From NCBI RefSeq assembly GCF_017303055.1, contig NZ_JAEKJT010000001.1, positions 248,001 through 312,000 of the forward strand: a stretch of 64,000 bases of DNA, read 5' to 3'. Below the pieces are notes generated by a model. That model was not told the origin of the DNA and made no database searches. It saw only the letters and a program-made list of their open reading frames with translations. The position numbers and the translations under genes are program-made. Shown here piece after piece: positions 1 through 8,332 of the stretch. Source of the stretch: Halomonas litopenaei (GTDB lineage Bacteria; Pseudomonadota; Gammaproteobacteria; Pseudomonadales; Halomonadaceae). How positions within the stretch are numbered: position 1 is the stretch's first letter; every line of letters begins with the position of its first letter.

Positions 1-591
1 GTTGCCTGCGCCAAGGCGCATCAAGCGGTCGCGATCGGCGAGTCCGGCCTCGACTATCATTACGACAGCGTACCGGTCGATGTGCAGCGAGAGCGCTTTA
101 TTCGTCATCTCAAGGCGGCGACCGAGCTATCTCTGCCGATCGTGATTCATACGCGTGAGGCGCGGGAGGAAACGCTGGCCCTGATGCGCGAGCATAGCGA
201 CCCCTCGGTAGGTGGGGTGCTGCACTGCTTCACTGAAGACCTGGATATGGCCAGGGAAGCCGTGCGGCTAGGGTTCTACATCTCGCTGTCAGGGATCGTC
301 ACCTTCCGCAACGCCAAGCAGGTGAAAGAGGTGGCCCGCCGGGTTCCTCTCGATCGTCTGTTGATCGAGACCGACAGTCCTTATCTGGCTCCGGTGCCAC
401 ACCGCGGCAAGCCTAATGAACCGGCTTGGGTGGTCGAAGTGGCCCAGTGTATCGCCGACGAGCGGGGGATCAGTGTCGAGGAGGTGGCCATGCAGACCAC
501 CGCCAACTTCTATCGTCTGTTTCCTGCGGCAGCCCCCGAGGCGCCGGAGGAAATCAAGCAGGCCTTACGTGATGCTGGCTTCGTCGAATAG
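1..591 (+). CDS. tatD: TatD family metal-dependent deoxyribonuclease/hydrolase, 5' end outside window
   Basis: The reading frame is open from the first base and gives the last 196 residues of a TatD protein; the family is usually about 260 residues, so roughly 60-65 N-terminal residues with the HxH metal site lie upstream. Visible family motifs are GESGLDYHYD near the start, VLHCFTED in the middle and ETDSPYLAP towards the end. TatD enzymes are TIM-barrel metal-dependent nucleases of the cytoplasm linked to DNA repair and quality control. The next gene follows after about 100 bp. The stop codon lies in a degenerate copy of the 21-bp repeat that fills that gap, so the gene's 3' end seems to be the origin of the array. 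Confidence 0.92.
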   Translation, partial: VACAKAHQAVAIGESGLDYHYDSVPVDVQRERFIRHLKAATELSLPIVIHTREAREETLALMREHSDPSVGGVLHCFTEDLDMAREAVRLGFYISLSGIVTFRNAKQVKEVARRVPLDRLLIETDSPYLAPVPHRGKPNEPAWVVEVAQCIADERGISVEEVAMQTTANFYRLFPAAAPEAPEEIKQALRDAGFVE

Positions 592-598
592 CTGGCCG

Positions 599-682
599 TC
601 TTCAATGAGTAGCCGCCTGTGTTTATCGAGTGGGCGCCTGTCTTCATTGAGTAGCCGCCTGTTTTTATCGAGTAGGCGTTAG
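599..682. repeat. Tandem repeat, 4 units of 21 bp, downstream of tatD
   Basis: Four consecutive 21-bp units run without interruption. Units 1 and 3 resemble TCTTCATTGAGTAGCCGCCTG, and units 2 and 4 share the core ATCGAGT followed by GGCG, so a 42-bp higher-order unit is also visible. A further degenerate copy at 578-598 overlaps the 3' end and TAG stop of tatD. The array ends just before the ribosome-binding site of the next gene. On the minus strand it reads as an open 7-residue repeat, which I take to be a by-product of the 21-bp period. Confidence 0.9.
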
Positions 683-695
683 GGAGAACACGTTC

Positions 696-1232
696 ATGCG
701 ACTGGATCACATCCTCCAAGGCATTGCTGAATTTGGCGAGCGTCCGCCGCTGGACGAGTGGGCTCCCGCGCTCAGCGGCGAGATGGATCTGGTCATCACC
801 CGTGATGGTCGTTGGGTGCACGAAAGCCGTGATATCGAGCGTCCTGAGCTGGTCAGGCTCTTTGCACGCATCCTTCGGCGTGAGTCAGACGGTCAGTACT
901 ATCTGGTCACTCCGGTCGAGAAGTGGCGAATACAGGTAGAGGACACCGCGTTCGTCGTGGTGGATGCCGACTATGTCGACCCCTGCTGGTGGCTGACGAC
1001 CAATGTGGGCGAGCGTGTGAGTCTGGGGAAAGCGGCGCGGCTGACCCTGACCACCACGCCCATGGGGGAGTGGGTGCCAGAGGTGGGGCTGCCGTTCGGG
1101 CTGAGTGCGCGTCTCGGACGCAACGTGTTCTATCGGCTGGTGGAGCTTGCAGAGGTGAAGGAGGCGGATCTGGGCATCCATAGTGAGGGTGTCTGGCAGC
1201 CGTTGGGGCGGTTGGAGGGCGAGTCGCGCTGA
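696..1232 (+). CDS. DUF1285 family protein
   Basis: A 178-residue cytoplasmic protein with no signal peptide or membrane segment. It resembles the DUF1285 family of gammaproteobacteria, small proteins of unknown biochemical function; recognisable stretches are WVHESRDIERPELVRLFARI and the YYLVTPVEKWRIQVED segment. The start is preceded by an AGGGAGA ribosome-binding site. It lies between tatD and a helicase gene, and its TGA stop overlaps the ATG of the helicase (TGATG), which suggests translational coupling. No function should be inferred beyond the family label. Confidence 0.8.
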   Translation: MRLDHILQGIAEFGERPPLDEWAPALSGEMDLVITRDGRWVHESRDIERPELVRLFARILRRESDGQYYLVTPVEKWRIQVEDTAFVVVDADYVDPCWWLTTNVGERVSLGKAARLTLTTTPMGEWVPEVGLPFGLSARLGRNVFYRLVELAEVKEADLGIHSEGVWQPLGRLEGESR

Positions 1233-3487
1233 TGTCTGCTGTTGGTGATAGGTTTCCCTCTTCTTCCGCGGACGCTCAAGCGGACACGCTGTGGTCGACG
1301 CTAACCCCGGAGCAGCAGGCCGTGGTGTCACATCAGCGCGGTCATGCCAGGGTGGCGGCGGTTGCCGGTGCCGGCAAGACCACCACGCTGGTCGCCAGGG
1401 TGTTGCACCTGCTGGCCGGTGGTGCCCAGGCTCGGCGCATGATGGTGCTGATGTTCAACCGAGCCGCGCGGGAAGACTTCCAGCAGCGCTTGGCCGCGAT
1501 GGCGCCGGCGGGTATCGAGTTGCCCGAGGTGCGCACCTTCCATTCCCTCGGCCATCGACTGACGTCCAGTCTGGTGCGCTGGGGCGCCTTGCCTCGACGG
1601 GAACTGCTGACCGCCGACTGGCAGCAGGAGCGGCTGTTACGTCAAGCGACCCTTCAGGCCCTGGAAGACGTCGACGAAGACCGCGACGCGGCGCTGGAGC
1701 CAGATCGCATCGAGGAGCTGGCGCATTTCTGCGCGCTGGCCAAGGCCGAGGTCATCGAGCCCCAGATACTGTATGAGCGACTCGAGCTTGGCGATGGAAC
1801 CCGCCATTTTGTCAGTGCCTTTCACTGTCTCGAAACCCTGATGGCCGACAATGGCGTCATGACCTACTCGGATCTGCTGTTCCGTCCCTTGCTGGCACTG
1901 GAAGGAGACGAGGGGTTGCGGCGTCGCGTGCAGGGGTTTCTCGACCACGTCATCATTGATGAATACCAGGACATCAATGCCGCCCAGCAGCGGTTACTGG
2001 CAGTGCTCGCCGGTACCCGGGCAGATGTCATGGCCGTGGGGGATGCCAACCAGTGCATCTATGAGTGGCGAGGGGCGCATCCCGACGCCATGCTCGATAA
2101 CTTTACCCAGGTATTTGGCGCGGCGACCGACTACCCGCTGTCCACCACCTTTCGTCATGGTCATGCCCTGGCCCTGGCCGCCAATCATGCCATCGCCGGC
2201 AATGGCCGGGGGGCGGATCAGCTGTGTATCGCCGGGCCCAGCACGCCCCAGACCAGCCTGTCGGTGGCCCGAGGCGCGAGCGCCTTTCTGGAGACACTGG
2301 CGGCGTGGCAGCAGCAGGGCCGCTGTCTCAGCGACGCCTGCCTGCTGGTGCGCAGCTGGACCCTGTCGGTGCCTTTGCAGCTGGCGCTGTTGCGAGAAGG
2401 CATTCCCTTTCGCCTGGCCCGTGAAGACCGGTTCGTCTTCCGCCTTCCGTTGGTCGAGGCCCTGGCCGGTTATCTATCTCTTGCCCTGTGGCCGGAGCAG
2501 CTGCGCGATCCTGCCGCGTTGATGCCGATGTTCGCCCAGCCGACCTGCTTTGTGCCCCGGGAGGTGCTGTCCTCGCTGGTACAGCGCCTGGCCGAGACCC
2601 AGGCTTGGCCGGGGCCGGGTGATGCCCTGCTTGAGCGGCTCAAACCTCATCAGAAGCGCACGCTGAAGCGTCGCTGGGCGCTGCTGTGCGAGCTGCCTCG
2701 ACTGTCGCGCCTGAGTGCGGATGCGCTGCTGGAGCACGTTGTCGCCGAAGTCGAGGCCGAAAAGGTGCTCAAGCGAGCCGCATCGCGACGTGACAAGGGC
2801 GAGGAGGACGTGCGCCTGCTCGACGTGCTGATCGAGCAGGCGCGCGAGGTCAAGGACGTCGCCACCTTCATCGAGCTGTTGCGACGACCGGTGGAAAACC
2901 AGGAACAGGGCGTGCTGATCAATACCGTGCATGGCGCCAAGGGACTGGAATGGCCGTTGGTGATCGTCGGCTCCGTCAATGAAGAAGACTTCCCGCACTA
3001 CAGTCGCGACAACCCGCTATCGCCTCAACGACTCGAGGAAGAGCGTCGCCTGTACTACGTCGCCATTACCCGCGCCATCGAGCGGCTGGTCGTGTTGCAT
3101 GACGGTGGCGACCACCGGCCGAGTCGTTTCATTCAGGAAAGCGCCTGCCAGGACGCCAGCGCGGTGGCCGAGGCTCTGTATGCTGGCACCAGTGAAGCGC
3201 CGCCGGCACCGTCGGAGCCTCTCAAGGTGGCGGCGCCGGCTCTGATCCAGCGCTACCTGGCGGCGATCGGTCAGAGCCTGACGCTCTCCGCGGCGGAGCG
3301 GGCCCGCGCTGACGGCGAGTATCGTGTCGGTGAGCGTGTTCGCCATGGGGTCTTTGGTGACGGCGAGGTCGCCGTCGTCGAAGGAGATCCTGCCAATCCG
3401 GTCATCGAAGTGCGTTTTGACCACGCCGGCAAGCGCCGACTGATCGCTCGCCGTGCCCCCATCGAGCGGCTGGGCCATCCCGCCTGA
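1232..3487 (+). CDS. UvrD/Rep-type superfamily 1 ATP-dependent DNA helicase
   Basis: A 751-residue SF1A helicase. Motif I is AVAGAGKTTTLVARV (about 45-60), motif II VIIDEYQDINAAQQ (about 240), motif III VGDANQCIYEWRGA (about 268), motif V INTVHGAKGLEW and motif VI EERRLYYVAITRA. The C-terminus GERVRHGVFGDGEV with following residues matches the Tudor-like tail of UvrD/PcrA proteins. It should unwind DNA 3'-5' using ATP. Sequence and length differ from canonical UvrD, so it is probably one of the extra UvrD-like helicases of this group rather than the mismatch-repair enzyme. It overlaps the upstream gene by one base. Confidence 0.9.
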   Translation: MSAVGDRFPSSSADAQADTLWSTLTPEQQAVVSHQRGHARVAAVAGAGKTTTLVARVLHLLAGGAQARRMMVLMFNRAAREDFQQRLAAMAPAGIELPEVRTFHSLGHRLTSSLVRWGALPRRELLTADWQQERLLRQATLQALEDVDEDRDAALEPDRIEELAHFCALAKAEVIEPQILYERLELGDGTRHFVSAFHCLETLMADNGVMTYSDLLFRPLLALEGDEGLRRRVQGFLDHVIIDEYQDINAAQQRLLAVLAGTRADVMAVGDANQCIYEWRGAHPDAMLDNFTQVFGAATDYPLSTTFRHGHALALAANHAIAGNGRGADQLCIAGPSTPQTSLSVARGASAFLETLAAWQQQGRCLSDACLLVRSWTLSVPLQLALLREGIPFRLAREDRFVFRLPLVEALAGYLSLALWPEQLRDPAALMPMFAQPTCFVPREVLSSLVQRLAETQAWPGPGDALLERLKPHQKRTLKRRWALLCELPRLSRLSADALLEHVVAEVEAEKVLKRAASRRDKGEEDVRLLDVLIEQAREVKDVATFIELLRRPVENQEQGVLINTVHGAKGLEWPLVIVGSVNEEDFPHYSRDNPLSPQRLEEERRLYYVAITRAIERLVVLHDGGDHRPSRFIQESACQDASAVAEALYAGTSEAPPAPSEPLKVAAPALIQRYLAAIGQSLTLSAAERARADGEYRVGERVRHGVFGDGEVAVVEGDPANPVIEVRFDHAGKRRLIARRAPIERLGHPA

Positions 3488-3581
3488 GCGCCGTCTTCCA
3501 AGGGTGACGCTAGCCTGTGACGTTGGCGTTGTGGACGGCAACGCCTATGCTGTCGGTTCCTTTGTCGAAACGGAGTTCGCC

Positions 3582-4430
3582 ATGGTGCATCCATTGATCG
3601 ATGCCGAGACCCTGCGCCAGGAACTGGAAAGCGAGACACCGCCGCTCGTGCTGGACTGTCGGGTTCGGCTTGGAGATCCCCAGGCTGGCGCGGCGTTGTG
3701 GCGACAGGCCCACGTGCCGGGTAGCCTGCATCTCGACCTGGACCGTGATCTATCCGGTCCGAGCGACGGTCCTGGCGGGCGGCACCCGCTGCCCACCCAA
3801 AGCGATTTTGCCGCCTCCCTGCAGCGGCTCGGGGTATCGCCACAGCAGCCGCTGGTAGTGGTGGATGACACCTCCGGTCAGCTGGCCGCTGCACGGGCCT
3901 GGTGGATGCTGTCGATATGGGCGGGTCACCCCCATGTCAGGCTGCTGGATGGCGGCCTGGGCGCCTGGGAAGAGATTGCCGGGGACTGGGAGGTTGGCGA
4001 GGCTGCTCCGCGGGAGCCGTCGAGCTGGCAGCCTGAGTTCGACACCAGCGGCATCGTCTCCCTGAATGAGCTGGTGGCAAGCGAGGTGCTGAAGGTGGAT
4101 GCCAGGGCAGGAGAGCGGTTTCGCGGTGAAGTGGAGCCGCTGGACCCCCGCGCGGGCCACATACCCGGCGCCGTCAGCCGGCCCTGCAGCCTGAATCTGG
4201 ACGAACATGGACGCTTCAAGCCGGCCGAGGCGCTCGACCGCGAACTGCCCCAGGCCGATAGCATCGTCGCCTATTGCGGTTCTGGGGTGACCGCCTGTCA
4301 TAACCTGCTGGCCTATCGGCTTGCCGGACGTCCGCTGCCCCGGCTCTATGTCGGTTCATGGAGCGAGTGGAGCAGCGATCCGGCGCTGCCCGCCGAGGTA
4401 GGCCCGTCAGCATCACCATCGCCGGACTGA
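3582..4430 (+). CDS. sseA: Sulfurtransferase with two rhodanese domains (3-mercaptopyruvate type)
   Basis: A 282-residue protein with two tandem rhodanese domains. The N-terminal domain (about 1-140) carries VLDCRVRLGDP and LLDGGLGAW but no catalytic loop; the C-terminal domain has PRAGHIPGA and the active-site loop CGSGVTACH. CGSGVTA is the loop of SseA-type 3-mercaptopyruvate sulfurtransferases, which move sulfur from mercaptopyruvate to cyanide or thiols. The ATG at 3582 was chosen because it begins the conserved domain and has a GGAG 6-7 bases upstream; an in-frame extension of 43 residues upstream lacks conserved features. Likely cytoplasmic. Confidence 0.88.
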   Translation: MVHPLIDAETLRQELESETPPLVLDCRVRLGDPQAGAALWRQAHVPGSLHLDLDRDLSGPSDGPGGRHPLPTQSDFAASLQRLGVSPQQPLVVVDDTSGQLAAARAWWMLSIWAGHPHVRLLDGGLGAWEEIAGDWEVGEAAPREPSSWQPEFDTSGIVSLNELVASEVLKVDARAGERFRGEVEPLDPRAGHIPGAVSRPCSLNLDEHGRFKPAEALDRELPQADSIVAYCGSGVTACHNLLAYRLAGRPLPRLYVGSWSEWSSDPALPAEVGPSASPSPD

Positions 4431-4466
4431 CGTGGGATGGTGACCGCTGACGGGGCAGGCCAGGGC

Positions 4467-4494
4467 GTCAGGAGGAGGGTGTCAGGAGGAGGGC
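4467..4494. repeat. Tandem duplication, 2 units of 14 bp, spanning the symporter stop codon
   Basis: GTCAGGAGGAGGGT is followed directly by GTCAGGAGGAGGGC. On the minus strand each unit contains TCCTCCTGA, so the second (gene-proximal) unit supplies the last serine codons and TGA stop of the symporter gene and the first unit is an untranslated copy. It fits the stop-codon-spanning arrays elsewhere in the window. Confidence 0.8.
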
Positions 4495-5723
4495 GACCGG
4501 GGGGCAGAACTGGCCGGTACCTCGTCGCCAGGGCGCCGTTCAAGTCGCGCCAGCAGCATGGCGTTGGCGGTGTTCCCCATCACGTTCAAGGCGGTGCGGA
4601 AGCCATCGGTAAAGCGGTCCACGCCGGCCACGACCGCAACGCCTTCCAGCGGCAAGCCTGCGGCAGACAGCACGGTGCTCATGGCAACCAGGCCGGCACC
4701 GGGCACCCCGGCGGTGGAGAATGACACCAGCAGGCCGGTCGCAAAGATGGTGGCCGCCAGCGTAAGCGTGATGTCGACTCCGAACAGCTGGGCAACGAAC
4801 AGCGCGTTGAAGCCTTGCAGCACCGCAGCACCATCACGCTTGAGCGCCGTGCCGAAGGGTAGGGCAAAGGCGCTCAGCTGACTGGGTGCGCCGTAATCTC
4901 TGGCGTTGTTGAGGGCGATGGGTAGGGTGGCATTGGAACTTGCCGTACCCAGGGCGAAGCTCAGCGCCTCGCCGAAGTGGCGCAGGTAGGCCAAGGGGCG
5001 CGCACCGGCAACGGCCAGCAGCGCCAGGTAGAAGACCGCCATGGCCGCAATGGCCGCAAGCAGACCGACGACGTAAAGCCCCAGTTTCAATAGCAGGTCG
5101 AAGCCTTGGGTCGCCACCACCGAGGCGATCAAGGCAAACACCCCGATCGGGGCCAGGCGCAGCACCATCGACAGGATCTTCAGGGTGATGTTGTAGCCGC
5201 TCTGCAGCACGTCGATCAAGGGCCGGCTCTGCTCCGGTAGCTGACGCGCAGCAATGCCAACCATGGCCGCTGCCAGGATGATCTGCAGCAGGTTGGCCTG
5301 GGCCAGAGCTTCGAAGGGATTTTTCGGTACCAGGCCCACAAGCCATTGGGCGAGGGGCGTTGGGTCCCTTGCCTCGATGCTGGCAGAGCCGGCGCCGTCG
5401 ACGCCGAGGCCAGGTGTCAGCCAGGCGGCGACCCCCATGCCGATGGCCAGAGCGACGGCGCTGGTGACAACGTAAAGCAGCAGCAGTTTGCCGGCGTAGC
5501 GGCCAACGTTCTCGCTGCGATCCACCTGGGTGAAGCTCAGTACCAGAGCGCAGAAGACCAGAGGCACCACGATGAACTGCAGCAGGCGCAGGAAGATCTG
5601 GCCCAAGGGGGTCAGCAGCTGGGTATCCAGCGCCGCCGCGAGCTCAGGAATGAACAGATTGATACCACCGCCGGCCACGATCCCGAGGATCAGGGCCAGC
5701 AGTATTTGACGGGTATGGGCCAT
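4482..5723 (-). CDS. Dicarboxylate/amino acid:cation symporter (DAACS family)
   Basis: A 413-residue integral membrane protein with about eight hydrophobic segments and re-entrant-loop signatures. Family motifs are ASSNATLPIALNNA (the serine-rich loop), FSTAGVPGAGLVAM and DRFTDGFRTALNVMGNT, the substrate and sodium-binding region of GltP/DctA-type transporters. It should import glutamate, aspartate or C4-dicarboxylates with sodium or protons; sequence alone does not fix the substrate. The gene is alone on its strand, convergent with the sulfurtransferase, and has a 14-bp perfect palindrome in its upstream region. The C-terminus ends in a serine/proline-rich tail whose last codons lie in a tandem duplication. 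Confidence 0.9.
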   Translation of the reverse strand: MAHTRQILLALILGIVAGGGINLFIPELAAALDTQLLTPLGQIFLRLLQFIVVPLVFCALVLSFTQVDRSENVGRYAGKLLLLYVVTSAVALAIGMGVAAWLTPGLGVDGAGSASIEARDPTPLAQWLVGLVPKNPFEALAQANLLQIILAAAMVGIAARQLPEQSRPLIDVLQSGYNITLKILSMVLRLAPIGVFALIASVVATQGFDLLLKLGLYVVGLLAAIAAMAVFYLALLAVAGARPLAYLRHFGEALSFALGTASSNATLPIALNNARDYGAPSQLSAFALPFGTALKRDGAAVLQGFNALFVAQLFGVDITLTLAATIFATGLLVSFSTAGVPGAGLVAMSTVLSAAGLPLEGVAVVAGVDRFTDGFRTALNVMGNTANAMLLARLERRPGDEVPASSAPRSPSS

Positions 5724-5858
5724 GCTATCTCCCGGTGAAGAGGTTCGAGTTGGGGCTCACCCCCCGAGTGGCGAGCAAGCCAGTCGTCTACAGAGGTGGC
5801 TCTGGCTCAGCGTTGAGGGCGTCTGGCCCAGATGAGCGGGGGCACACTATTGAGTGCC

Positions 5859-5872
5859 GCCAAGCGCTTGGC
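5859..5872. promoter_or_regulatory. 14-bp perfect palindrome upstream of the symporter gene
   Basis: GCCAAGCGCTTGGC is a perfect inverted repeat about 140 bp before the symporter start. A central CG flanked by AAG and CTT arms is typical of LacI/GalR-family operators. No regulator gene of that family is in the window, so the assignment is inference from shape alone. Confidence 0.35.
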
Positions 5873-5921
5873 AAGCGTTCCAATAGACCGATTTGTTATG
5901 ACGTTAATGTCTTGTCACGAA

Positions 5922-5953
5922 ACAAAAAAGCGGACGGGGTTTGCCCGTCCGCT
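5922..5953 (-). terminator. Rho-independent terminator of the ETF-QO gene
   Basis: On the minus strand a 10-bp stem (AGCGGACGGG with CCCGTCCGCT) is followed by TTTTTGTTT. It begins about 30 bp after the ETF-QO stop codon. Confidence 0.85.
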
Positions 5954-5983
5954 GATGTCTTGCAGTGCCGCCTAAGCCGAGCG

Positions 5984-7651
5984 TCACATATTCGGGTAGT
6001 TGGGCCCACCGCCGCCCTCTGGGGCGACCCAGGTAATGTTCTGGGCAGGATCCTTGATGTCACAGGTCTTGCAGTGCACGCAGTTCTGGAAGTTGATCTG
6101 GAAGCGTGGGCTGCCGTCTTCACCTTCGACCACTTCGTAGACACCGGCCGGGCAGTAGCGCTGTGCGGGCTCGGCGTACTCGGGGAGATTCTTGTGAATC
6201 GGAATGGCCGGGTCGGTCAGGCGCAGGTGGCAGGGCTGGTCTTCCTCGTGATTGGTGTTGGAGAGGAACACCGAGGACGATTTGTCGAAGGACAGCTTAC
6301 CATCCGGCTTGGGGTAGTCGATCTTCTCGAACTGACTCGCCGGCTTTAGCGCAGCGTGATCCGGCGTGGTGTCATGCACGCGTGGAAGCTTGCCGCCAAG
6401 AAGCTGATCAACGAAGTTGTAGGCGCCGCCGCCGACGGTGCCATACTTGTGAATGGCGGGGCCAAAGCTGGCGCTTTGCTCGAGCTCCTTGTAGGCCCAG
6501 CTGTCCTGCCAGCGGCGCTCGAAAGTGCTCAGCTCGTCGCCACCTTCAGCGGCCTGTGCCAGGGCGTCAAAGACGCTTTCGGCCGCCACCAGGCCGGACT
6601 TCATGGCGGTATGGATGCCCTTGATCTTGGCGAAGTTCAGGGTGCCGGCGTCGCAACCGATCAACAGACCACCCGGGAAGGTCATCTTGGGCAGGCAGTT
6701 GAGCCCGCCCTTGGCAATCGCGCGGGCGCCGTAGGCCACTCGCTTGCCCCCCTGCAGATGCTGGCTCAGCACGGGATGGTGCTTCATGCGCTGGAATTCG
6801 TCGAAGGGCGAGAGGTAAGGGTTCTGGTATCCCAGGTCCATGATCAGGCCGACGACGACCTGCTGGTTCTCGGCGTGGTAGAGGAACCAGCCGCCATGAC
6901 TGTCCTTGTCGAGAGGCCAGCCAGAGCCATGCAGGACGAGGCCGGGTTGGTGCTGCTCGGCGGGCACATCCCACAGCTCCTTCAGGCCAATGCCGTAGTG
7001 CTGGGGGTCCTTGCCGGCATCAAGCTGGAACTCGCGAATCAGGCGTTTACCAATGTGGCCCCGTGCGCCCTCTGCAAACAGCGTGTACTTGGCCCGCAGT
7101 TCCATGCCGGGCATGTAGCCGCCTTTTTCGCTGCCGTCTGCGGCGACCCCCATATCGCCAATAAGAATGCCGCGGACCACACCATCCTCGACGATGGCGT
7201 CCTGTGCGGCGAAGCCGGGGAAAATTTCCACGCCCAGTGATTCGGCTTGCTCCGCCAGCCAGCGGCAAAGATTGCCGGCGCTGATGACATAGCGGGTCAG
7301 GTCGCCACCGGTGTTGTGCATGGACTTCGGCACCAGCGCGTTGGGCAGTTTCTGGGCCTTCTCGGCGTCCTTGAGCAAGTAGACTTCATCGCGGGTGGCT
7401 GGAGTGGACAGCGGAGCGCCGCGCTCCTCCCAGTCGGGGAACAGTTCAAACAGGGCGCGGGGCTCGAGCACTGCACCGGAAAGAATATGAGCGCCGACCT
7501 CTGAGCCTTTCTCGACAACGCACACCGTAAGTTCCTGCTCTGCCTCATTGGCTTGCTGCATCAAGCGGCATGCGGCGGCGAGGCCAGAGGGGCCGGCGCC
7601 AACGATGACCACATCAAACTCCATGGTGTCGCGTTCTACTTGTTCTGACAT
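5984..7651 (-). CDS. Electron transfer flavoprotein-ubiquinone oxidoreductase (ETF-QO)
   Basis: A 555-residue flavoprotein that takes electrons from reduced ETF and reduces ubiquinone at the inner membrane. The N-terminus has the FAD-binding motif DVVIVGAGPSGLAAACRL (about 13-30). The C-terminus carries the [4Fe-4S] ligands: YCPAGVYEV followed by NCVHCKTCDIKDP. Length matches the family. The start has an AGGAGG ribosome-binding site. It is divergent from etfBA, its electron donor, across a 680-bp gap, and a PsrA-like palindrome overlaps its likely -10 region. It has its own terminator. Confidence 0.95.
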   Translation of the reverse strand: MSEQVERDTMEFDVVIVGAGPSGLAAACRLMQQANEAEQELTVCVVEKGSEVGAHILSGAVLEPRALFELFPDWEERGAPLSTPATRDEVYLLKDAEKAQKLPNALVPKSMHNTGGDLTRYVISAGNLCRWLAEQAESLGVEIFPGFAAQDAIVEDGVVRGILIGDMGVAADGSEKGGYMPGMELRAKYTLFAEGARGHIGKRLIREFQLDAGKDPQHYGIGLKELWDVPAEQHQPGLVLHGSGWPLDKDSHGGWFLYHAENQQVVVGLIMDLGYQNPYLSPFDEFQRMKHHPVLSQHLQGGKRVAYGARAIAKGGLNCLPKMTFPGGLLIGCDAGTLNFAKIKGIHTAMKSGLVAAESVFDALAQAAEGGDELSTFERRWQDSWAYKELEQSASFGPAIHKYGTVGGGAYNFVDQLLGGKLPRVHDTTPDHAALKPASQFEKIDYPKPDGKLSFDKSSSVFLSNTNHEEDQPCHLRLTDPAIPIHKNLPEYAEPAQRYCPAGVYEVVEGEDGSPRFQINFQNCVHCKTCDIKDPAQNITWVAPEGGGGPNYPNM

Positions 7652-8332
7652 CTGGTGCTTTCCTCCTCAGGAAGACGCCGGCTGCCACCAACGTCTTACA
7701 GATTTTAAACGGTCGTTTGCTTCACGGTATAACTCATGATAGGCATAATAGCGTCGTCAGGTCATCCTTACGATGGTCGACTGTTGGCACAGCGCAGGGC
7801 GCCTTGCTGGGGATTGTTGCGCACGGCCGGGCTGTGGCACATTGAAGGAGCCGCTGCAGGCCCTATCAAACGCTTGCGTGAAGCGCCGCGACCTCGGGGC
7901 CGAGTCCACGCAGACGCCGGAATGAAAGGCGTTGGCGCGTTGGAGCGAGGTTGTTGGTGGGCCACGACGACGGTGGGAGAGGACCTGGCAGCGCTGTGTC
8001 AGGCAGGTAGCGGATGCTGCCCAGGGTGTTGCGTTATGCGCTAACTCCATGAGTGCATAGCGAAATGTTCTTGAATCGGCGGCTTGATGCAAGACGTCGA
8101 AGGGTGAGTCGATAGATAGTCGGCTCGCCGGTGTAGCGCTCAAGTGTGCAGAGGAAGCGTCGGTAGCGGGGAGTGCCCCAGCGGCGTCGGGGTCAGGGCA
8201 GCGCCCGGTGCTCGGCCGTGCTGTATGCCGGCGAGCGTGGCGGCTCTGTCGGGGGCGACACACCGTGCCAGCGTTTTCTTGAGGATTCCTTCCTTTTATT
8301 CAGGGTTCCCCAGTGAACCAAGTGAGGACGAC
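7652..8332. other. Divergent intergenic region between ETF-QO and etfB
   Basis: About 680 bp without a convincing gene: the open frames here have no ribosome-binding site and no family resemblance. The ETF-QO-proximal 100 bp is A+T-richer and holds a candidate -10 (TAAAAT on the minus strand) and a PsrA-like site. The etfB side ends in a good ribosome-binding site (GTGAGGA). I see no RNA gene in the middle section. Confidence 0.6.
7707..7718. promoter_or_regulatory. PsrA-like operator in the ETF-QO promoter
   Basis: AAACGGTCGTTT with a following G fits the Pseudomonas PsrA consensus (G/C)AAAC-N2-4-GTTT(G/C) with a 4-bp spacer on one side; the other flank is T rather than G/C. It abuts TAAAAT on the minus strand, so a bound repressor would block ETF-QO transcription. 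PsrA is a TetR-family, fatty-acid-responsive regulator known to act on fatty-acid oxidation genes and, as I recall, on etf genes in Pseudomonas; the extension to this organism is inference. Confidence 0.45.

Noticed and set aside
510-821. Minus-strand open frame with a heptapeptide repeat (SMKTGAH-like)
   Set aside because: It is antisense to tatD and the DUF1285 gene, and the repeat follows automatically from the 21-bp DNA period. No ribosome-binding site.
7736-8044. Open frame in the ETF-QO/etfB gap
   Set aside because: No ribosome-binding site, no recognisable domain, and arginine/alanine composition typical of noncoding G+C-rich DNA.
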